Source of the DNA: an uncultured Dorea sp.
GTDB lineage: Bacteria > Bacillota > Clostridia > Lachnospirales > Lachnospiraceae
Direction of reading: 5' to 3'
NCBI RefSeq assembly: GCF_934294775.1
Contig: NZ_CAKRAH010000009.1
Coordinates: forward strand, 20,122 to 84,121
DNA: 64,000 bases
The position numbers were made by a program, and so were the translations under genes. The notes under the pieces are model-generated. The model saw only the letters and a list, made by a program, of their open reading frames with translations, did no database searches and was not told the DNA's origin. Below, piece by piece: positions 1-7,683 of the stretch (position 1 is the stretch's first letter; every line of letters starts with the position of its first letter).

Positions 1-360
1 ATCCCGAATCACGGATGCCTGACCAAATGGGCTGAGCAGGGTGTACTGATGCTGAATACAGTACTGACCGTAAGGGCGCATCAGGCGAATTCCCACCGGG
101 ATATCGGATGGGAAGAATTTACCGATGCAGCGATCATGGCATTAAACAGCCAGGACAGACCGATCGTATTCATCTTATGGGGAGCACCGGCGCAGAAGAA
201 AGCGAGAATGCTGAACAATCCGAAGCATCTGATCTTAAAGGCTCCGCATCCAAGTCCGCTTTCGGCATACAGAGGATTCTTTGGAAGTAAGCCATTTAGC
301 CAGACGAATGATTATCTAAGGGCGCACGGGGTAGAACCGATCGACTGGCAGATAGATTAA
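1..360 (+). CDS. ung: Uracil-DNA glycosylase, 3' part (truncated by window edge)
   Basis: Family 1 uracil-DNA glycosylase, which removes uracil from DNA to start base-excision repair in the cytoplasm. The reading frame is open from base 1, so the N-terminal half, with the water-activating Asp motif, lies outside the window. The visible part has the family block LNTVLTVRAHQANSHR and the C-terminal DNA-intercalation motif HPSPLSAYRGFFGSKPFS. It ends with a TAA 34 bases before the next gene, so it probably heads or joins a short + strand group with the TPR lipoprotein and hflX. Identification is secure from these two motifs. Confidence 0.96.
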   Translation: MPNHGCLTKWAEQGVLMLNTVLTVRAHQANSHRDIGWEEFTDAAIMALNSQDRPIVFILWGAPAQKKARMLNNPKHLILKAPHPSPLSAYRGFFGSKPFSQTNDYLRAHGVEPIDWQID

Positions 361-394
361 AGAAAAGTAAAAATTGAGGGAGTATAGAAGATTT

Positions 395-916
395 ATGAAA
401 CGAATAAAAGCACTGATTGCAGTAGTCGGAGCAGGAGTACTTCTGACTGCGTGTGGGAATCCATCTAAAAAAGGAGTGGAATACCTGCAGGAAGGGGAAT
501 ATGATCAGGCAATCGAACAGTTTGAACAGGCAGTAGAAAAGAACAAAAATACAGGCGATGCCTACCGGGGAATCGGAATTGCCAAATGGGAACAAAAAGA
601 TTATAAGGGTGCAAGAAAAGCATTTTTAAAGGCACTGGATAATGATGCTGAGCAGACAGGAACGATCTACAATCTGATCGGAAGCTGCGATCTGAAACTT
701 GAAAAAGGAAGCGAAGCACTGAATTACTTCAATCTGGGACTGGAGCAGGATGACATCAGTAAGAAGCTGAAAAAAGAGATGCAGTTCAATGTGATCGTTG
801 CTTATGAACAGATGGAAGACTGGGAAAGTGCAGAGGTAAAATTAGAAGATTACCTGGCAAGCTATCCGAATGATAAAGCCGCGAAGAAAGAAGCGGAATT
901 TTTGAAAACCAGATAG
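395..916 (+). CDS. TPR-repeat lipoprotein
   Basis: Secreted lipid-anchored protein of 173 residues. The ATG at 395 is preferred over the upstream TTG at 374 because it gives a clean signal peptide (MKRIKALIAVVGAGVLLTACG) with lipobox LTAC, Cys at about residue 20, and GAGGGAG lies 12 bases upstream. The mature part is made of tetratricopeptide-like helix pairs (EYLQEGEYDQAIEQFEQAVE; DAYRGIGIAKWEQKDYKGA; and at least two more), a scaffold for protein contacts. No catalytic domain is visible. It sits 20 bases ahead of hflX and is probably co-transcribed. The partner is unknown. Confidence 0.85.
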   Translation: MKRIKALIAVVGAGVLLTACGNPSKKGVEYLQEGEYDQAIEQFEQAVEKNKNTGDAYRGIGIAKWEQKDYKGARKAFLKALDNDAEQTGTIYNLIGSCDLKLEKGSEALNYFNLGLEQDDISKKLKKEMQFNVIVAYEQMEDWESAEVKLEDYLASYPNDKAAKKEAEFLKTR

Positions 917-936
917 GGAGAATACAGAAAAAAAGT

Positions 937-2205
937 ATGATTGAAATTAAGAAAGAGACAGAACGGGTTATTCTCGTTGGCGTAAGTCTTTCCGAGACAG
1001 ATGATACAAAAGAGTCACTGGAAGAATTAAAAGATCTGGTATCCACAGCAGGAGCCGAAACCGTGGGAATGGTGATACAGAACAGGGAACAGCAGCATCC
1101 GGGAACGTACGTTGGAAAAGGAAAGTTAGATGAGATCAGAAGCCTGATCTGGGAACTGCGGGCGACCGGAATTGTCTGTGATGATGAATTATCCCCGGCA
1201 CAGATGAAGAACCTTCAGGATGAACTGGATATCAAGGTAATGGACCGTACACTGGTGATCCTGGATATCTTTGCTGCAAGGGCATCTACAAGTGAAGGTA
1301 AGATCCAGGTAGAGCTTGCACAGTTAAAATACCAGCAGACACGCCTTACCGGATGGGGAAGAGCCATGTCAAGACTGGGAGGAGGAATTGGTACCAGAGG
1401 ACCAGGAGAGAAAAAGCTTGAGATGGACAGGCGCCTCATTAAGAGCAGGATTGCGCAGCTTAACCGGGAATTAAAAGACGTTAAGAAGCACAGAGAAGTC
1501 ACCAGAGAACAAAGAAGCAGAAGCCACATGCCGGTGGCTGCAATTGTAGGGTATACGAATGCAGGAAAGTCTACACTTCTGAATACATTGACAGGAGCAG
1601 GCATCCTGGCAGAGGATAAGCTCTTTGCAACGCTGGATCCGACGACGAGAGACTTAAAGCTCCCAAGCGGTCAGGAGATACTGATGACAGACACGGTAGG
1701 ATTCATCCGGAAGCTGCCGCATCACCTGATCGAGGCATTCCGAAGTACCTTAGAGGAAGCAAAATATGCAGATCTGATCATTCATGTGGTCGATGTATCC
1801 AATCTACAGATGGATGAGCAGATGTATACGGTATATGAGACACTTCAGAATCTGGGAGTCAAAGATAAGCCGGTAATCACGGTATTTAACAAGATGGACC
1901 GTGCAGAGGAATCTTGGGTTCCAAGAGATATCCATGCAGATTATCATGCGAAGATCTCGGCAAGAACCGGAGAAGGAATCGAAGAATTCCTTCAGACGAT
2001 CGAAGCAGTACTGCGGGAACAAAAAGTAGAGATTGAAGCCGTCTATCCATACAAAGAAGCCGGGAAGATCCAGCTTATCAGAAAGTACGGGGAACTTCAG
2101 ACGGAAGAATACAGAGAAGATGGAATCTTCGTACAGGCCTACGTGCCGGCAGAGCTTTACGGACAGGTACGTCCGGAAGGTGTAGATCCGAATAACTGCT
2201 TATAA
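937..2205 (+). CDS. hflX: GTPase HflX
   Basis: Ribosome-associated GTPase of the OBG-HflX superfamily, 422 residues, the usual length. The N-terminal HflX domain (about residues 1-190) contains the family block RLGGGIGTRGPGEKKLEMDR. The G domain follows with G1 GYTNAGKST near residue 205, ATLDPTTRDL (switch I), G3 DTVGF near residue 251 and G4 NKMD near residue 318. In other bacteria HflX splits or rescues stalled 70S ribosomes under stress. Its last 49 bases overlap the 3' end of the opposite-strand AraC gene. Confidence 0.97.
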   Translation: MIEIKKETERVILVGVSLSETDDTKESLEELKDLVSTAGAETVGMVIQNREQQHPGTYVGKGKLDEIRSLIWELRATGIVCDDELSPAQMKNLQDELDIKVMDRTLVILDIFAARASTSEGKIQVELAQLKYQQTRLTGWGRAMSRLGGGIGTRGPGEKKLEMDRRLIKSRIAQLNRELKDVKKHREVTREQRSRSHMPVAAIVGYTNAGKSTLLNTLTGAGILAEDKLFATLDPTTRDLKLPSGQEILMTDTVGFIRKLPHHLIEAFRSTLEEAKYADLIIHVVDVSNLQMDEQMYTVYETLQNLGVKDKPVITVFNKMDRAEESWVPRDIHADYHAKISARTGEGIEEFLQTIEAVLREQKVEIEAVYPYKEAGKIQLIRKYGELQTEEYREDGIFVQAYVPAELYGQVRPEGVDPNNCL

Positions 2206-2996
2206 GCTCTGGAAAATGTAGAATAATCTTTAAAACCACAATCGTAACAGGCCTGTGTGCGGGGCACACCGGCAGATAATAATTCTTTTGCAAGCAGGAG
2301 CCGCTTCTGGGAAATGTATTGTCCCAGTGTATAGCCGGTTTCCTGCTTGAATAGTCTCATCATATAATATTTACTGATATAGAACTGACCGGCAATCTTA
2401 TCGATGGCCAGGTCTTCACAGAGGTGTTCGCCGACATAGTCAAGGATGGCGAGCACCTTTTCGTTGCAATTATCGGTATCGATGAATTCGAGCCGGTTCT
2501 TTCTGGTCGCACGGTTTAAGTGGATCATGAATTCAAGAAATACAACCTGACGGTAAAGTTCAGAAGCATATCCACCGTCTGTAAAGGAGTGTTCTAACTG
2601 TGAGATGGACCGGAACAAAGAACTTTTTTCCGGGGACGGGATACGCAAAACATTCGAATGTTCCTTCTGGGCTTTCTGAAAGCAGTAGCTTAAGTCGTAA
2701 GTGTCTGTCTGATAAGCATTCATAAAATTTGGTGATATATATACGATGATACGTTCATAAGGATAGGTGTTATCAACCGTAAGCTTATGGATATCCCCCT
2801 GCTTTACCAGTACGATATCATAAGGCTTCAGATCATAAGAACGTCCTTCGATCATGTAATTGACCTTTCCGCGTATGAAGATAGTGATCTTGTCAAAATC
2901 ATGATAATGGTATTCGACCTCGTTGGTTTCCTGGTCTGTCAGATGAAACAGCCGGAATTCGCTGTTTAAATATCCTTTTTTTGTATATTGTTCCAT
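2157..2996 (-). CDS. AraC-family transcriptional regulator with cupin sensor domain
   Basis: 279-residue one-component regulator. The start is the ATG whose complement is at 2994-2996, because AGGAGG lies at the right distance upstream; a longer frame exists to 3038 without such a site. The N-terminal half is a cupin-type ligand domain (HYHDFDKITIFIRGKVNYMI, then DIVLVKQGDIHKL). The C-terminal 100 residues are a double helix-turn-helix ending in the AraC signature region (YDCGFKDYSTFSRAYKQLFG). The ligand is unknown. It is divergent from the DapF-like gene and shares with it a 415-base intergenic region with repeated GCATTATTT half-sites. The 3' end overlaps hflX by 49 bases in convergent orientation. 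Confidence 0.9.
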   Translation of the reverse strand: MEQYTKKGYLNSEFRLFHLTDQETNEVEYHYHDFDKITIFIRGKVNYMIEGRSYDLKPYDIVLVKQGDIHKLTVDNTYPYERIIVYISPNFMNAYQTDTYDLSYCFQKAQKEHSNVLRIPSPEKSSLFRSISQLEHSFTDGGYASELYRQVVFLEFMIHLNRATRKNRLEFIDTDNCNEKVLAILDYVGEHLCEDLAIDKIAGQFYISKYYMMRLFKQETGYTLGQYISQKRLLLAKELLSAGVPRTQACYDCGFKDYSTFSRAYKQLFGSTPSGRTCP

Positions 2997-3116
2997 TGAA
3001 AAACCTCCTGTTGATCCATAAGCGTTATATGAAAACATCAGCTGCTTAAAGTAGATAAGAAATATTGGTGATGTCTGTTTGTATCAGAATATGTTCTGGT
3101 TATTTTAAGAAATCAC

Positions 3117-3157
3117 CATGCGTTCGGAAAACATTGTCAGTGGCAGGTTATCTGTAT
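3117..3157 (+). repeat. Dispersed intergenic repeat, copy 1
   Basis: A 41-base stretch beginning CATGCGTTCGGAA and ending GTCAGTGGCAGGTTATCTGTAT. It resembles segments at 11431-11467 and 49651-49691, sharing CATGC, the near-palindrome TGCCAGTGGCA and a CTGTA end. This copy lies in the AraC/dapF-like intergenic region. Function unknown. Confidence 0.55.
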
Positions 3158-3175
3158 TAATTTTAAATGAAAAGA

Positions 3176-3228
3176 GCATTATTTGCAATAAAACAAAGCA
3201 TTATTTGTATAGAATATGGAAATAATGC
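3176..3228 (+). promoter_or_regulatory. Triple GCATTATTT operator-like array upstream of the DapF-like gene
   Basis: GCATTATTTG occurs at 3176-3185 and again at 3198-3207, exactly 22 bp apart (two helical turns). An inverted copy, AAATAATGC, lies at 3220-3228 and brackets a TATAGAATAT sequence. AraC-family dimers commonly bind direct half-sites about 21 bp apart, and an AraC gene diverges from this region, so it is a candidate autoregulatory or dapF-directed operator. The rest of the 2997-3411 interval holds only copy 1 of the dispersed repeat and AT-rich sequence with no credible gene. Confidence 0.5.
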
Positions 3229-3411
3229 CTGTTATGATAAGGATAGGTGAGAACACTTTTTGGTTGAAAAAGTATGGAAAATTCCGCAGGGATCTTTTGG
3301 ATAAGGCAAAAATGAAGAACCAAAGATAAGAGGTACACGGAATGCCAAAAATCAGGACAAAGAAGTAAAAAGAAGAAATAAAAAGAGTATATAAAATCAG
3401 GAGGAATAAAA

Positions 3412-4269
3412 ATGAAGGTAGTATTAGAGCGTTATCATGGATTGGGGAATGATTATCTGGTATTTGATCCAAATCATAATGAGTTAGCATTAGACGCTGC
3501 CAATGTCAAGATGATTTGTGACCGTAATGAAGGACTCGGAGCTGACGGCGTTTTGGAAGGTCCGATTCTGAAAGAAGATGGAATGTACGTAAAAGTATGG
3601 AATCCTGATGGAAGTGAATCAGAGACAAGTGGAAATGGTGTGCGTATCTTTGCGAAATATTTAAAAGATGCAGGATATGTACAGAAGAAAAACTTTAAAT
3701 TATATACAGGAAACGGACCGGTAGAAGTGACATTTCTTAATGAGGATGGAAGCCGTCTTCGTGTATCTATGGGGAAACTTTCATTCTGGAGTGATGAGAT
3801 TCCGGTTATCGGCGAAAGAAGAGAAGTGATCAATGAGGATATGGTATTTGGAAGAACGCTGTATCCGGTAACCTGTGTATCCATCGGTAATCCACACTGC
3901 GTCATTCCGATGCGCGAGATATCCAGACCACTGGTATGCAAGATTGGTGATTATTCTGAGATTGCAAGATATTTCCCGAACAGAATCAATACACAGATTA
4001 TGAAAGTAATCGATAAGGAAAATATTGCAATTGAGATTTTCGAGCGTGGTGCAGGATATACCAGAGCTTCCGGAACAGGAGCATGTGCAGCGGCAGGTGT
4101 TGCGTATAAGCTTGGACTTACGAACAGTAAGGTGATCGTGCATATGCCGGGAGGAGAGCTGCAGGTAGAAGTAGAAGATGATTGGAACGTCTATATGACA
4201 GGAGATGTTTTCTATGTTGCAAAGATGACGTTAAGCAATGAATTTGCAGAAAGACTTCGAGCGTTATAA
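3412..4269 (+). CDS. DapF-fold epimerase/isomerase with both catalytic Cys replaced by Ser
   Basis: 285 residues, full length for diaminopimelate epimerase and colinear with it: GLGNDYLVFD near the N terminus, NPDGSE, SGNGVR, SIGNPHC, and ERGAGYTRASGTGACAAAG near the C terminus. In true DapF the two acid/base residues are cysteines in CGNGxR (Cys73) and ACGTGA (Cys217, H. influenzae numbering). Here both are serine: AGT at 3628-3630 (residue 73) and TCC at 4069-4071 (residue 220). The Glu after GxG is Tyr. I recall similar serine variants in other Firmicutes annotated as DapF, but know of no assay. It may be a weak epimerase or another isomerase of this fold. AGGAGG precedes the ATG. Confidence 0.85.
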   Translation: MKVVLERYHGLGNDYLVFDPNHNELALDAANVKMICDRNEGLGADGVLEGPILKEDGMYVKVWNPDGSESETSGNGVRIFAKYLKDAGYVQKKNFKLYTGNGPVEVTFLNEDGSRLRVSMGKLSFWSDEIPVIGERREVINEDMVFGRTLYPVTCVSIGNPHCVIPMREISRPLVCKIGDYSEIARYFPNRINTQIMKVIDKENIAIEIFERGAGYTRASGTGACAAAGVAYKLGLTNSKVIVHMPGGELQVEVEDDWNVYMTGDVFYVAKMTLSNEFAERLRAL

Positions 4270-4326
4270 GTCGTACTAGGCACAAACATATATTCGTGTT
4301 ATACTAGGGCATAAGGAGGAAACCTT

Positions 4327-7300
4327 ATGCCTTTAAAATTTGTATTCGGGCCGTCCGGCTCAGGAAAATCAACATATTTATATCAACATATTATCGAAGA
4401 ATCGCAAAAATATCCAGAGAGAAATTATATCGTATTAGTACCGGAACAATTTACCATGCAGACGCAGAAAGATCTGGTCATGATGCATCCAAGACATGGG
4501 ATTATGAATATCGATGTATTAAGCTTTGCAAGACTTGCATACCGTATATTCGAAGAGACGGGGGCGAAGAAGCTTCCGGTTCTGGATGATGAGGGGAAAA
4601 ACCTGATCCTTAGAAAGATCGCAGGGGATTACGAAGATAAACTGACGGTTCTGCGGGGAAATATCAGAAAACTTGGCTATATCAGCGAAGTAAAGTCGGT
4701 AATCTCGGAATTCACACAATACGATATCGGAGAACCTGAGATAGATAAGATGCTGGAAACAGTAGAAGCCGATTCCAGACTTTATTATAAATTAAAAGAT
4801 ATTGAGATCCTGTATGAAGGATTTCAGAATTATCTGAAAGAACGTTATATTACAAAAGAAGAGCTTCTGGATGTTTTAAGCAGACAGGTGAAGGATTCGG
4901 ACATTCTTAAAAACAGTACGGTTGTGTTAGATGGATTTACCGGATTTACGCCGGTGCAGAACAGGCTGATGGTGGAACTGATGCGAAGATGCAGGAGTGT
5001 ATGGGTGACGGTGACCATCGATGAACGGGAAAATCCATATGCATACAGACATCCGTATCAGTTATTTGGACTGAGTAAGCAGATGGTAACAACGCTGATA
5101 AAGCTTGCGCAGGATAATAAGATCAAAGTGGAAGAACCGGTAACACTTTATGGATATCCGGTACACCGCTTTCAGGATAATAAAGAACTGGCTTTTCTGG
5201 AAAGAAATATATTCCGGTACGGTGCAGGCGTGTATGGACAGAAAGTGGAAAATCTGGAAATACACGTAACGAGAAATCCAAGGCAGGAAGCAGAAGCTGT
5301 GGCAGAAGGAATCCGTGAACTGGTCAGAAAGGAAGGATACCGCTACCGGGAGGTAGGAGTCATTGTCAGTGATATGGAAGTATACGGGGATTATCTGGAA
5401 CAGGCATTTCAGACATATGACATCCCTGTTTTTATGGATCATAAAAGAAGTATCCTTTTAAACTCCTTTGTGGAATATGTAAGAAGCCTTCTGAACATGG
5501 CGGAGAAAAACTTTTCCTATGAAAGTGTATTCCGCTTTTTGCGAACCAATCTTGCCGGGTTTACACCGCAGGAGACGGATGAGCTGGAAAATTACGTGAT
5601 AGGACTGGGAATCAAAGGATATAAAGGATGGCAGAACCGGTGGATCAGACGTCTGAAAGGAATGGAAGAAGAGGAGCTTGACAGATTGAATCATTACCGG
5701 GTACAGCTTGTGGAAAAAGTAGATGGTCTGATGTTTGTTCTGAAACAGAAGCGCAAGACTGTCAGAGATATTACAATGGCTGTGTATGAATTCATGGTGC
5801 AGGAGAACATTCAGGCCAGGCTTCAGAAAACAGAAGAAGAATTCCAACAGGCACAGGAACTTGCGCTTGCCAAAGAATATTCTCAGATTTACCGGATCAT
5901 CATAGAGTTGTTTGATAAATTTGTTGAACTTCTTGGAGAAGAACAGGTGAGCCTGAATGAATATTGCAAATTACTGGATGCTGGGCTTGAAGAAGCCAGG
6001 GTTGGAGTCATACCGCCAAGTGTCGACCAGGTTGTGGTCGGAGATGTGCAAAGAACAAGATTAAAAGATATTAAAGCATTATTCTTTGTCGGGGCAAATG
6101 ACAGCTTTCTTCCTGGAGCATTGATGAGAACAGGTCTGTTATCAGAAAGAGACCGGGAGAAGTTCAAAAAGGCGGATTATGCATTGTCTCCGGGTGGAAA
6201 GGAAAAGGCTTATGTCCAGAAGTTTTATCTGTATATGAACCTGACGAAGCCATCACAACAATTAAAAGTATATTATAGTAAGGTGTCATCGGCTGGAAAA
6301 TCACTTCGGCCATCGTATCTGATTCAGGAGCTTTTGCGCCTGTATCCAAAGCTTAAGGTGCAGGATGAAGAAGAAAAAGCACTGGTCCAGAAAGAATTTA
6401 CGGAGAGGACAGGAATTGCGTATCTGATCCAGGGACTGCAGGATAAAAATCTGGATCTGGTGTGGCAGGAATTGTATACATGGTATCAGAAAGATCCGGT
6501 GTGGAAAAGAAAAGTAGACAAACTTTTGGAAGCGTGGTATTACAAGCGTCCGGAAGATCCGCTTGCAGATCTGGTGGCAAGAAAGTTATACGGAGAGAAC
6601 TTTGAGGGCAGTATTACCAGGATGGAGAGATATGCTTCTTGTGCATGTGCCCATTTCCTGGCATATGGATTGCAGTTAAGAGAAAGACCGGTGTACGAAT
6701 TCCAGGCTGTAGATCTTGGAAATGTATGCCATCTGGCTTTGGAAATATTTTCGAAAAAAGCGGCAGAAGCGGGCGGCTGGACGACGCTTAGCGAAGATCT
6801 TCAAAAGGAGCTGATCGATGAGTGTGTGGAAGAGGCGGTTACAGATTATGGTAATTCCGTATTATACAGCTCTGCAAGAAATGAACGGTTGATCGTGCGT
6901 ATGAAGCAGATGCTGGAGCGGACGGTATGGGCACTTACCAGCCAGCTGCGCGCCGGTGATTTTGTTCCGGAAGCGTATGAGTTACGCTTCTTTGGAGGAA
7001 AAATCGACCGTGTGGATGTGTGTGAAACGGAAGACAAGGTATATGTCAAAGTACTGGATTATAAAACCGGAAGTAAGGCATTTGATGTCGTGGCATTGTA
7101 TCATGGCCTGCAGCTGCAGTTGATGATTTATATGGATGCGGCTGTTTCGGTAGAAGAAAAAAGACATCCGGGAAAAGAAGTTATCCCGGCGGGAGTATTC
7201 TATTACCGTATTCAGGATCCGCTGGTAGATAAAACAGAGGATAAAGAAGAGGCAGACCGCGCGATCCTAAAACAGCTCAAACCAGATGGCATCATTCCGC

Positions 7301-7680
7301 TGGATACAGAGATACTGAAGCATCTGGACAGGGATGCGTCGGGAGAATCACTTGCAGTTCCGGTAAAATATAATAAAAACGGGACGGTCTCAGGCTATTC
7401 CAAGGTTGTGTCAGGAGAAGATTTTGCGGCCATGATATCTCATGCAAGGAAAAAGGTAGATGATGCCAGAACCCGTATATTAAGTGGTGATGTAAGTGCA
7501 CTTCCATATAGAAGAGGACAGGAGAGTGGCTGCGATTACTGTCCGTATCGGCACATCTGCGGATTCGATATAAAAGTACCGGGATACGAATACCGGGATA
7601 TCGGAAGTGTTGGAAAAGAAGAAGCACTTGCGGTTATGAGACGGGAAACAGAGTCGGAAGAAATGAAAGGAGGCGCATAG
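4327..7680 (+). CDS. addB: ATP-dependent helicase/deoxyribonuclease subunit B
   Basis: 1117-residue subunit of the AddAB helicase-nuclease, which processes DNA double-strand ends for RecA. The N-terminal Walker A is GPSGSGKST at residues 8-16; AddB is not an active motor, but this site is characteristic. The C-terminal RecB-type nuclease has the iron-sulfur cysteines: one in the YASCACAHF segment near residue 772 and three in GCDYCPYRHICGF near residue 1069. The nuclease core KVLDYKTGSK is near residue 910. AGGAGG directly precedes the ATG. It is followed by addA after three bases, so the subunits are co-translated. Confidence 0.97.
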   Translation: MPLKFVFGPSGSGKSTYLYQHIIEESQKYPERNYIVLVPEQFTMQTQKDLVMMHPRHGIMNIDVLSFARLAYRIFEETGAKKLPVLDDEGKNLILRKIAGDYEDKLTVLRGNIRKLGYISEVKSVISEFTQYDIGEPEIDKMLETVEADSRLYYKLKDIEILYEGFQNYLKERYITKEELLDVLSRQVKDSDILKNSTVVLDGFTGFTPVQNRLMVELMRRCRSVWVTVTIDERENPYAYRHPYQLFGLSKQMVTTLIKLAQDNKIKVEEPVTLYGYPVHRFQDNKELAFLERNIFRYGAGVYGQKVENLEIHVTRNPRQEAEAVAEGIRELVRKEGYRYREVGVIVSDMEVYGDYLEQAFQTYDIPVFMDHKRSILLNSFVEYVRSLLNMAEKNFSYESVFRFLRTNLAGFTPQETDELENYVIGLGIKGYKGWQNRWIRRLKGMEEEELDRLNHYRVQLVEKVDGLMFVLKQKRKTVRDITMAVYEFMVQENIQARLQKTEEEFQQAQELALAKEYSQIYRIIIELFDKFVELLGEEQVSLNEYCKLLDAGLEEARVGVIPPSVDQVVVGDVQRTRLKDIKALFFVGANDSFLPGALMRTGLLSERDREKFKKADYALSPGGKEKAYVQKFYLYMNLTKPSQQLKVYYSKVSSAGKSLRPSYLIQELLRLYPKLKVQDEEEKALVQKEFTERTGIAYLIQGLQDKNLDLVWQELYTWYQKDPVWKRKVDKLLEAWYYKRPEDPLADLVARKLYGENFEGSITRMERYASCACAHFLAYGLQLRERPVYEFQAVDLGNVCHLALEIFSKKAAEAGGWTTLSEDLQKELIDECVEEAVTDYGNSVLYSSARNERLIVRMKQMLERTVWALTSQLRAGDFVPEAYELRFFGGKIDRVDVCETEDKVYVKVLDYKTGSKAFDVVALYHGLQLQLMIYMDAAVSVEEKRHPGKEVIPAGVFYYRIQDPLVDKTEDKEEADRAILKQLKPDGIIPLDTEILKHLDRDASGESLAVPVKYNKNGTVSGYSKVVSGEDFAAMISHARKKVDDARTRILSGDVSALPYRRGQESGCDYCPYRHICGFDIKVPGYEYRDIGSVGKEEALAVMRRETESEEMKGGA

Positions 7681-7683
7681 AAG

